Of a stretch of 64,000 nucleotides of DNA, positions 57,477 through 64,000 are shown piece after piece. The stretch's first letter is position 1. The number at the start of each line of letters is the position of its first letter. The notes beneath the pieces are model-generated. The model saw only the letters and a list, made by a program, of their open reading frames with translations. It was not told where the DNA came from and made no database searches. This DNA comes from Methanoregulaceae archaeon (GTDB lineage Archaea; Halobacteriota; Methanomicrobia; Methanomicrobiales; Methanospirillaceae), in contig JACTUB010000006.1 in assembly GCA_015660885.1 (NCBI GenBank), forward strand, positions 50,011 through 114,010, written 5' to 3'. The position numbers and the translations under genes were made by a program.

Positions 57477-57671
57477 GCGCCGGTAGAATTGACTGATTCC
57501 TGAACCGGACGCAACAATTCGTTTGTCGTCCGTAAGGGAATCCGGAACAGGTAGTCGCTGCAGCAGCTGCGGCTATAGCCGGAACAGTACGGTAAGTATG
57601 CGAGTAGGAATAGGATGTTCTTGATTACGGGAATTATTGTTAAACCAAAAAAATGCAGAGAGAATACAGCG

Positions 57672-58118
57672 ATGAACACAAAAGAACCAGAACCGGGGAC
57701 CAGGCAATCAGCCGGTCCCTCAGCCAGGGGACCGGATCAGACAGCATCCGGTGGTGCCGGGACCGGACAGGATAACACAAATGAAAATGACGATGGACAG
57801 GATAGTACGAGTCCCCATCTGGTAGAACGAATGACCGCACTCCGTGGGCTGAGCATCGGGCAGGGAAGGATTGCACAAAGTACTATACGGAAACAAACGG
57901 AACGGGATCTTCGTCTTTCTGATGCGGAGGTACCGTATTTCAAAACGGAAAAAGCCGTCCGGGATCCTGTCTGTTCACTCATGGAACGACAGGACCGGAT
58001 GAACGAATCCATCTTCCTGAAACTCAATGATCTGGAATACCGGCTCGACGATATCGAACGGTGCGGGGATTTGATGCCACCAAAGCGGTCAGGTGCTGAC
58101 AAGGGATCGAAAAAATGA
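57672..58118 (+). CDS. four-gene cluster, protein 1: disordered/coiled-coil
   Basis: I do not recognise this 148-residue protein. The first 55 residues are rich in Gly, Ser, Thr, Asp and Gln and are probably disordered. A charged helical part follows, and near the end MNESIFLKLNDLEYRLDDIE has heptad character, suggesting a coiled coil for oligomerisation. The ATG at 57672 is chosen as the first in-frame start after an AG-rich leader; the frame itself opens earlier at 57615. Its TGA overlaps the next ATG (ATGA). It may be a scaffold for the module. Confidence 0.65.
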   Translation: MNTKEPEPGTRQSAGPSARGPDQTASGGAGTGQDNTNENDDGQDSTSPHLVERMTALRGLSIGQGRIAQSTIRKQTERDLRLSDAEVPYFKTEKAVRDPVCSLMERQDRMNESIFLKLNDLEYRLDDIERCGDLMPPKRSGADKGSKK

Positions 58119-58267
58119 CTGCAGAGATCAAAAACCCAGAGGAACGTGGCAACCGTATCTTTCTCTCTTGCGATTGTCATGAGTGGATCCCGGACCAGTA
58201 CTGGAACAAGATCGAACTCCCCGGCATGCGGCAGTCTGAACCCGGAAAGCGGGGGGGGCAGTCCTGA
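58115..58267 (+). CDS. four-gene cluster, protein 2: 50-residue peptide
   Basis: A small gene with start overlapping the previous stop (ATGA) and stop overlapping the next ATG (TGATG). The ribosome site AAGGGATC lies ahead of the start. The 50-residue product has a CDCHEWIPDQYW core with two Cys and one His, which could bind metal, and a basic Gly-rich tail. It has no recognisable family. Overlaps on both sides argue that it is translated. Confidence 0.55.
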   Translation: MTAEIKNPEERGNRIFLSCDCHEWIPDQYWNKIELPGMRQSEPGKRGGQS

Positions 58268-58515
58268 TGGCCCGTAGGCAGGCAGTGATTGGGCAGGACA
58301 TCTCCCTCTTTTTAGTGCGGCATAGCGTGGTGCGGGAGGCCGCCGCTTGTACCCACGATGACAAACTTGAGCGGGTCATCATGCTCAAGACCCGAAGCCA
58401 TTTTTACAATATCAGCATCAGAAGACGGCCGGTAACACGGGAACGGGAGAGCATGTCGACTCAAACCGTATCGTCTTTGCCAGCCGAAGCCAAGGACAAA
58501 AAGGAGAATAGATGA
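58267..58515 (+). CDS. four-gene cluster, protein 3: basic 82-residue protein
   Basis: An 82-residue basic protein I do not recognise. Residues about 1-55 look like a small alpha/beta fold (DISLFLVRHSVV, VIMLKTRSHFYNISIRRR); the rest is a charged tail. A G-rich run precedes the start, and its TGA overlaps the next ATG (ATGA). The basic surface could suit nucleic-acid binding; this is inference. Confidence 0.55.
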   Translation: MARRQAVIGQDISLFLVRHSVVREAAACTHDDKLERVIMLKTRSHFYNISIRRRPVTRERESMSTQTVSSLPAEAKDKKENR

Positions 58516-58886
58516 CCCGGGGACCACAGCCTCTCCAGGCGATTCAGGAGGCACGTGTACTTGGCTCGAAGATAGGAACTATCTGGGATAGTCCATATAC
58601 GGGTAATGCGTGCGTGGATCTCATTATTTTTTGCGCACATGCAATAATATTTGTCAAAATAAAACGGACCCGCACTCATATCGGCGATCTCCTGGATATC
58701 ATGGGGCAGTACAGTCGGGAGATCGCTCACCTCCGAAGGATACCACAGACCGTTGTAGCCTATCGCGAGCTCTGGGTGCGGTCACAACGGGGGAGCTGGT
58801 TATATTACCGGATTCTCGATGACGGCATAATCGAAATCCGCTGGGACAGGACGACCATCGCAGATCCTGCAAAGGATACCATCTAA
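58512..58886 (+). CDS. four-gene cluster, protein 4: PD-(D/E)XK-like, altered site
   Basis: A 124-residue protein. Residues 36-51 (DLIIFCAHAIIFVKIK) fit the PD-(D/E)XK strand pair D-x(n)-E-x-K seen in many nucleases and VRR-NUC-like proteins, but the Glu position holds Lys49 (VKIK in place of VEVK). The C-terminal YRELWVRSQRGSWLYYRI resembles the last strands of small archaeal nuclease-like proteins. AAGGAG lies five bases before the ATG, a strong ribosome site. It may be a dead nuclease used for binding, or use a different metal ligand. The fold call is inference. Confidence 0.6.
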   Translation: MTRGPQPLQAIQEARVLGSKIGTIWDSPYTGNACVDLIIFCAHAIIFVKIKRTRTHIGDLLDIMGQYSREIAHLRRIPQTVVAYRELWVRSQRGSWLYYRILDDGIIEIRWDRTTIADPAKDTI

Positions 58887-59133
58887 AAAAATGATAATCT
58901 CGTGCACTGGTCTCAGGAAAATAAAAAATGTGTCTTCACCGGACCGGGCTTAACTGCGCATTCAGGAAGGTATCCAGGTAAGGAACAAGTATTCTTATCT
59001 CTCTTTTTTGAATCAAAGTCGTAAAAGACACGTATACCATGATCACACGATATAGTCATTCGTCGGGTAGAGTTCACATAATAGCAAATACACTGTTCCG
59101 GGCTCAATATGGGCTTATTTCGATGAATAGTAC

Positions 59134-59321
59134 CGGAAAAGAGAATCCCAAGTTGCAAAAAATGCCGATTGAAAAACACCACGTTCAAAATAACCCCAAA
59201 TCCTCGATATCTGGTTAAACAGGGCGATTATAAGAGAGGAAAATGAGCCTGTTTGGTGCAGTTTGGAAGGCGGATACCTGGAATGATGGCCTGAACTGCC
59301 TGAACCACCGGAAAATCCCTG
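59134..59321 (+). repeat. long direct repeat, copy 1
   Basis: About 190 bases that recur at 59483-59670 with a period of 349 bases. The best core is CCCCAAATCCTCGATATCTG, which continues GTTAAACAGGGC. Weak open frames cross it on both strands, but stops and non-silent changes differ between copies, so I do not call a gene. The flanking 58887-59133 stretch holds nothing I can name. Confidence 0.75.
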
Positions 59322-59482
59322 TTTTTCACGATCGGTATTTTTTAAGACAGTCCCTTGTTTGCCCCGGTTCCGGGTATTCCGGTTCGAAGAGACCTTCATA
59401 ATTTTCCCTGATATGTCTCTGATCTGATGGAAAGGGTTATGAAAAAATAAGCCCAAAAATGGAGTGTTTTGTCGGAAATCAT

Positions 59483-59670
59483 CGGAAAAGAGTGTCCCCG
59501 GTTGCAAAAAACACCGATTGAAAAACATCATGTTCAAAATAACCCCAAATCCTCGATATCTGGTTAAACAGGGCAATTACAAGAGAGGAAAATGGGCCTG
59601 TTTGGTGCAGTTTGGAAGGCGGATACCTGAAATGATGGCCTGGATTGCCTGAACAACCAGGAAACTCCTG
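59483..59670 (+). repeat. long direct repeat, copy 2
   Basis: Second copy of the 190-base repeat, same orientation, nearly gapless alignment with copy 1 from CGGAAAAGAG to the final GGAAA.TCC.TG. About 160 unrelated bases separate the two copies. Confidence 0.75.
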
Positions 59671-59832
59671 TAGTGATCTTCAATCTGAATGGCTGGACTT
59701 TCCCAAAACCACCTGTCTGGATACATTATCTATCAGTTTGACAAGTAAGGAAATCCATGCTGTACTGATTTTATAGGTAATGCCAACGATGCCTTGCATC
59801 CGCGCCTTGCGCATATTAATAATATTCCCTGT

Positions 59833-59952
59833 ATGAATGCACAGTATCGGCCGGAGGTGATGCCACAAGGAGATCAGGAACTTGAAGAAATGCTGCGGCG
59901 CGGGTATCACGTGCACCAGCATTGTTACCGGCTCAGGTTACTGGTGCGATAG
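59833..59952 (+). CDS. doubtful 39-residue peptide
   Basis: A short frame, MNAQYRPEVMPQGDQELEEM followed by a basic end, just after an AT-rich box CATATTAATAATATT. Its composition is protein-like, but the box is too close for a normal promoter. No family is seen. The rest of 59671-60177 has no supported gene. Confidence 0.25.
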   Translation: MNAQYRPEVMPQGDQELEEMLRRGYHVHQHCYRLRLLVR

Positions 59953-60177
59953 TCCACTCGGGACAGGTAACCTGCAGGGTCGTACAATTCTTCATGCGGG
60001 AGAAATCTGCGTTTTCGATCCATAAAGGATGGTGTTCGGGTGTCAACAAGGTCAATAGTCGCTATCGTCACTCATCCAATGTGCATTCGGGCCTTGTCCA
60101 TCCACCATCACTCCCGATACGAGCGATCCACGATAGAAAAATAACCTGTCATCCGATAAAGTGATGGCTTTTCTTTT

Positions 60178-60939
60178 TTAATCGGCATTCCTACTGCGAT
60201 CGTGATCACGAGTGCCCTCTGTCCGTTGTTTATGCCGGTCGAACAGTGCCGGGTTGATGTGCCACTCGCTCCGGCGTAATAAACCATGCATCGTGCTCGC
60301 CTCGCGGCTGGTGAGATTCGCCCGCCCGAGAATCCTGCGGATAAGGATCATCGTGTTCTCGCGTTTGAACGCCGGGTGCTCAATAGTGTCAAGATACTGG
60401 TCGATGTGACGGTACAGGTAGCCCATATCATCCGGTGTCGCGAGAGCATAGCTGGGGAGAGGAAGGTTGGAAAGTTCATAGCATACCAGACCAACTGCAT
60501 GCGACAGGTTGAGGATCGGGTACTCTTCTGCGGTCGGAATTGTGCAGATCATATCACTGCGCCTGACCTCCTCGTTGTTGAGTCCCCAGTTCTCGCGCCC
60601 GAACAGGATGGAGATACGCCCTCCCGCAGCTTTCAACCGCTCACGGAGTTCCCGGGGCGAGTAAAATGGCATCCGCATGGAATGGCAGACGGACTTGCTC
60701 ACGGTGCCGGTAGTAGCAATGACCATGTTGCTCCGTGCAAAAACATCTTCAATAGTGCAGACTTCCGCCCCTTTGAGCACGTCCTGTGCATGAGCGGCAC
60801 GGGCGTCTGCCTCATTGCCAAGCGCACAGGGATCGATAAGCACGAGCCGGGAGAAGCCGAAATTTTTCATCACGCGTGCTGAAAACCCCACGTTACCTTC
60901 ATAGAGAGGGGCAACCAGCACGATATCAATTTCGGGCAT
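60178..60939 (-). CDS. TrmJ-like tRNA/rRNA 2'-O-methyltransferase
   Basis: A 253-residue SPOUT-family (SpoU/TrmH) RNA ribose methylase. The three family motifs are present: NVGFSARVMKNFGF near residue 16, LFGRENWGLNNEE near residue 112, and LNLSHAVGLVCYEL near residue 145. The C-terminal 90 residues are helical. TrmJ modifies position 32 of tRNA in characterised members; the exact target here is inferred. Its start is five bases after the GGGP synthase stop on the minus strand, so these two genes form an operon with topA upstream. Confidence 0.9.
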   Translation of the reverse strand: MPEIDIVLVAPLYEGNVGFSARVMKNFGFSRLVLIDPCALGNEADARAAHAQDVLKGAEVCTIEDVFARSNMVIATTGTVSKSVCHSMRMPFYSPRELRERLKAAGGRISILFGRENWGLNNEEVRRSDMICTIPTAEEYPILNLSHAVGLVCYELSNLPLPSYALATPDDMGYLYRHIDQYLDTIEHPAFKRENTMILIRRILGRANLTSREASTMHGLLRRSEWHINPALFDRHKQRTEGTRDHDRSRNAD

Positions 60940-60944
60940 AAGAA

Positions 60945-61664
60945 TTACTGGATGGCGTCGACCGTTGCTTTCAGGACTGCAGCACCCTGGTCGTAGACTG
61001 CGTTTCCGACTACAATAGTATCGGCATACTTTGACATCTGTGCCGCTTTTTCTGCCGAATTGATCCCGCCCCCGTAATAGAGGACGGAATTATCAATTGC
61101 CTCCGATGCGGCTTTCACGATGTCCGGATCACCATATGTTCCGCTGTATTCGATATACACAATCGGGAAATGGAAATAGCGATCGGCAACGGTTGTGTAG
61201 GCTGCCACCTCTTCGGGTTTCAGGTTACAGAAGGACTTTGTCAGTTTCCCAACAGAAGATTCGTGATTGAGGACAATATACGCTTCGGGAACAACCTCAT
61301 CCCAGGGAATTTTTCCCTTCTGGAGCTGGACCCAGACGCGATGTTTACCAACAACCCATTGTACATCCGTAGAATTGATCACGCTGGGAACAAAAATATA
61401 GTCAATCCCCTGTGTCAGCACCGCATCCGGTCCCGCCGGTTCCATGACAAGGGGGAGATCATAGGTTTTTACCTGTTTTTGGAGTGCAGAAAGATTCTCT
61501 TTTGTCACGTTGAGCGTGCCCGAGAGCATCAGCGCATCAGTGCCGCTTGCCGCAATGGCATCGATATCACCCGGCTTCAGCTGTCTGTCAGGATCGAGTT
61601 TGGTCACGTGCACCCAGTCTTTCCATTTCATCAGTATCACAGGTACTTGTTTTTTCTTCCCCAT
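60945..61664 (-). CDS. geranylgeranylglyceryl phosphate synthase
   Basis: Makes the first ether bond of archaeal membrane lipids, joining geranylgeranyl diphosphate to sn-glycerol-1-phosphate. The 239-residue TIM barrel of the PcrB/GGGPS family has WKDWVHVTKLDPDR at the N-terminus, IVYIEYSGTYGDP near residue 170 and YYGGGINSAEKA near 195, the phosphate and glycerol binding loops. The internal Met at residue 12 could also start it. It is followed closely by the TrmJ-like gene and preceded by topA. Confidence 0.94.
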   Translation of the reverse strand: MGKKKQVPVILMKWKDWVHVTKLDPDRQLKPGDIDAIAASGTDALMLSGTLNVTKENLSALQKQVKTYDLPLVMEPAGPDAVLTQGIDYIFVPSVINSTDVQWVVGKHRVWVQLQKGKIPWDEVVPEAYIVLNHESSVGKLTKSFCNLKPEEVAAYTTVADRYFHFPIVYIEYSGTYGDPDIVKAASEAIDNSVLYYGGGINSAEKAAQMSKYADTIVVGNAVYDQGAAVLKATVDAIQ

Positions 61665-61727
61665 AAATCGATGGCATAGAGGTTTGGCAGAAGAGCAGGG
61701 CCATGGGAAAAATGCAAAAAAGAATTT

Positions 61728-64000
61728 TCAGAGCTGGATTACCGCATTATCCCGTTTTTTCTGTATTGCCTTCTGGAAGTCCTGGATGACATGTGCCATA
61801 ATCCCTGTTTCTGCGGCAACCTTCGCAGCGTCGCTTTCCAGGAGATGGGTGGCATTGATTATGCCTGCACGGGACAGTTTTTCAATCACCGCCTTATCGA
61901 TGCCTTTAATTGCCAGAAGTTCCTTTTTCCCCCGTTCTACCTGGAGTTTTGAGAATTTTTTCGGCACGGGTTTCTTCAGGTACGTGCAGACAAGTTCGAC
62001 ATGTCGCTGGACGGTAGCCGGAGACATGCCGGTGAGTTTACTCAAAGACTCGGGAGGCTGGGAACAGAACGCTTCCGGGCTTGTGATCCCTGCAGACACG
62101 TATTTTTTCAGGCTGACCGCGGGAATACCGATCTCCCTGAGCACCTGCCCGTAGTAGACGGTTTTTGCTTCGGTTAGGACCTGCCCCGCTTCCTCCTCGC
62201 CGATACCGGCTGCCTTCAGGATAGCGGTATCAGCATGGGCCAGACCGGAAAGTTCCGTGATCCCGGCAGTTTTGAGAGCGGTCAGGATCTTTGCATAACT
62301 GCGCCCCTTCCGGGGAATCAGGTGGTCACGCATGAATTTGCGGCATTCAGAGCGGCGGCGGAGTTTTTCGAGGACCGAGCCGGCATCGGTTATGAGAGTC
62401 TGTGCAGTTTCCGGAGGAATATCAAGCCTTTTTGCAAGAGTTTCGGGACTGCTGTGCGCCAGTTCTGCGACAGTATATATATGCCGTGCCTGTATCTTTT
62501 GTGCAAGGGTTTCGTTCAGGGAAGGGATCTCGGCAAGAGAATCCCTGTTTGAATTGATATGATGGCAGAGCGGGCAGCCGATATCCCAGGGACGGGCACC
62601 TTTCCTGACGAGACGGACAAAATTGAGGTGATGCTTGTCACAGACTTCATCGGTGCGCACCGCAAAACCCCATTGCGCCATGGGCAGACCAATATTAAAT
62701 GTGCACTCCGGGTACCGGGAACAGCCGATGAACTGGGTATTGCCCCGCAGGTGCTTTATCGCAAGAGTTCCTCCGCAGACCGGGCATTTTCCCAGGTTCA
62801 TCTCCTCGGCAGTCCTGCCCCGGATATCATCGCCTATCACAGCCTCATTTGCCTCGAGCTGGTCGAAAGCACGGTGCAGCATCTGCCGGGATTCCTTAAT
62901 CACGTCTTCCCGGGTCCGTTTACTTTCCTTGATCTGCTGCATATGCGCTTCAATTGTCTGGGTCATGTCAGGTCTCGTGATCATGTCGGCATGCTGTTCC
63001 AGGGATTCGGTGACCACCCTCCCGACCAGCGTAGGGTGAAGCGGGTTACCTTCGACATATTTGCGTGAAACGAGTTTGGCGATCACTTCATGACGGGTGC
63101 TCTTTGTGCCAAGTCCCAGCTCCTCCATCCGCTGGATCAGCTTACTCTGCGTATACCGCGCCGGGGGTTGCGTCTCTTTTTCATCCAGAGTCACGTTCTT
63201 TACCGGGAGTTGTTCACCTGCCGCAAACGGGGGCAGGACTGTTTCCTGTGCTTCACTGAACCGGTAGACGGTATGCCAGCCCGGTTCCATGAGTTGCCCT
63301 CCGGTTGCCGTGTATTCTTCCCCGCCCGCATCGAAGAGGACTTTTAAAGTTTTCCATTTCGCATCCGGTGAAAGAGTGGCGAGGAATCGCCGCAGCACGA
63401 GCTCGTAGACATTAAATGCATCTTCACTCAGCGCCTCCCGGCCCGCAGCACCGGTCGGGTGGATGGGAGGGTGATCGGTGGAGGATTTCTTGCCCCGGGT
63501 CGGAACAGCCCGCCGGTGTGCCATAACCCACTCCACGTCCTTTTTAAACGGGGAGCTCCTGATAGTCTTCAAGATCCCCTCTAGATCAAGCGAAGGAGGA
63601 TAAACCGTGTTGTCCGTTCTCGGGTACGAGATGTACCCGTTCATGTACAGGTCCTCTGCAACCCGCATTGCATGTGCCGCCGAGAAACCCAGCCGGGCTG
63701 CAGCGACAATATACGTCGTGGTATCAAAGGGTGAGGGTGCACGGTCCTGTTTTTCACCGATTTTTACATCGGTGACGACAAGCGGTGCTCTGGTGCGGTC
63801 ACGGGCGAGTTCAGCAGCGGATTTTTCATGGAACCGCCCATGGGTATGACGGGCTTCAACGGGTTCCCCGGATTTTTCGGTAATGAGGGCAAGCTGCCAG
63901 TATTTTTCCGGTACAAACGCCTCGATCTCCTTCTCCCGGTCCACAATCATACCGAGCGTCGGGCTCTGCACCCGGCCGACCGAGAGGATGTTCTGCCCTC
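61728..64000 (-). CDS. topA: DNA topoisomerase I, type IA, C-terminal part
   Basis: The gene runs off the right edge. The edge reads LSVGRVQSPTLGMIVDRE in frame with no stop, so the Toprim domain is missing from view. About 757 residues are visible. The catalytic Tyr is in YISYPRTDNT (codon near 63624-63626). A four-Cys zinc finger follows (CPVCGG...CSRYPEC). The C-terminal third holds several helix-hairpin-helix repeats for DNA binding (GIDKAVIEKLSRAGIINATH is one). It relaxes negative supercoils by cutting one strand. It heads an operon with GGGP synthase and the TrmJ-like gene. Confidence 0.95.
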   Translation of the reverse strand, partial: GQNILSVGRVQSPTLGMIVDREKEIEAFVPEKYWQLALITEKSGEPVEARHTHGRFHEKSAAELARDRTRAPLVVTDVKIGEKQDRAPSPFDTTTYIVAAARLGFSAAHAMRVAEDLYMNGYISYPRTDNTVYPPSLDLEGILKTIRSSPFKKDVEWVMAHRRAVPTRGKKSSTDHPPIHPTGAAGREALSEDAFNVYELVLRRFLATLSPDAKWKTLKVLFDAGGEEYTATGGQLMEPGWHTVYRFSEAQETVLPPFAAGEQLPVKNVTLDEKETQPPARYTQSKLIQRMEELGLGTKSTRHEVIAKLVSRKYVEGNPLHPTLVGRVVTESLEQHADMITRPDMTQTIEAHMQQIKESKRTREDVIKESRQMLHRAFDQLEANEAVIGDDIRGRTAEEMNLGKCPVCGGTLAIKHLRGNTQFIGCSRYPECTFNIGLPMAQWGFAVRTDEVCDKHHLNFVRLVRKGARPWDIGCPLCHHINSNRDSLAEIPSLNETLAQKIQARHIYTVAELAHSSPETLAKRLDIPPETAQTLITDAGSVLEKLRRRSECRKFMRDHLIPRKGRSYAKILTALKTAGITELSGLAHADTAILKAAGIGEEEAGQVLTEAKTVYYGQVLREIGIPAVSLKKYVSAGITSPEAFCSQPPESLSKLTGMSPATVQRHVELVCTYLKKPVPKKFSKLQVERGKKELLAIKGIDKAVIEKLSRAGIINATHLLESDAAKVAAETGIMAHVIQDFQKAIQKKRDNAVIQL

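Noticed and set aside
57470..57679. Minus-strand hydrophobic frame, 69 residues
   Set aside because: No start signal, and it opposes the leader of the four-gene cluster; likely chance.
59115..59576. Minus-strand frame of 153 residues across the direct repeats
   Set aside because: It starts in one repeat copy and ends in the other; the copies differ by amino-acid-changing substitutions, and no family is seen.
59680..59922. Minus-strand frame of 80 residues, transposase-like at first sight
   Set aside because: No catalytic motif or terminal inverted repeats could be found, so I do not call a mobile element.
1..64000. CRISPR arrays, tRNA and rRNA genes
   Set aside because: I looked for regularly spaced repeats and for GGTTCGAATC-type tRNA arms in the gaps on both strands and found none.

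Overview
The window is from a methanogenic euryarchaeon. Visible support: an F420-0:glutamate ligase (CofE), an archaeal proteasome beta subunit and its PAN ATPase, the archaeal termination nuclease aCPSF1/FttA, Sec61-beta, GGGP synthase (archaeal ether lipids), an archaeal-type threonyl-tRNA synthetase with its own editing domain, an archaeosortase and PEF-CTERM surface proteins. Together these suggest the order Methanomicrobiales (a Methanoregula-like organism is my inference). No tRNA, rRNA, CRISPR array or intact insertion sequence was seen.

Layout. 1-9.2 kb is core genome: the end of a sensor kinase, a DUF1922 zinc-ribbon protein, cofE, a 56-residue Sec61-beta, an amidohydrolase, a UspA-CBS pair, and a psmB-fttA-MFS run. 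9.3-18.7 kb holds a TPR surface protein, an M20 deacylase, moaA, the rRNA methylase RlmE, the phosphomevalonate dehydratase small subunit, PAN and thrS. A roughly 110-base GC-rich two-hairpin element occurs here twice in full and once in part. 19.1-25.6 kb carries a PEF-CTERM protein, dcd, a beta-propeller surface protein, an AglH-like GlcNAc-1-phosphate transferase, a DUF1616-like protein and an archaeosortase, so protein glycosylation and surface anchoring sit side by side.

25.8-55 kb is an AT-rich surface-glycan island: a 1263-residue membrane protein, six glycosyltransferases (four GT2, one GT4, one unclassified), a pyruvyltransferase, a truncated GT39-like gene, an ABC exporter (Wzm/Wzt type), a Wzx-type flippase, three FemAB/GNAT-like paralogues, a NodB-type deacetylase, a PaaK-like ligase, a DUF354 protein, a PIG-L deacetylase and a WbqC-family protein. 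The likely job is to build, modify, export and attach surface polysaccharide, with amino-sugar deacetylation and re-acylation as a recurring theme.

55.3-60.1 kb is accessory DNA: a second PEF-CTERM protein bracketed by two copies of a second repeat, then four small overlapping genes (57672-58886) whose last member resembles a PD-(D/E)XK nuclease with an altered active site, then a pair of roughly 190-base direct repeats. This is the best candidate for an undescribed module. From 60.2 kb the core genome resumes with a TrmJ-like RNA methylase, GGGP synthase and DNA topoisomerase I, which runs off the right edge.
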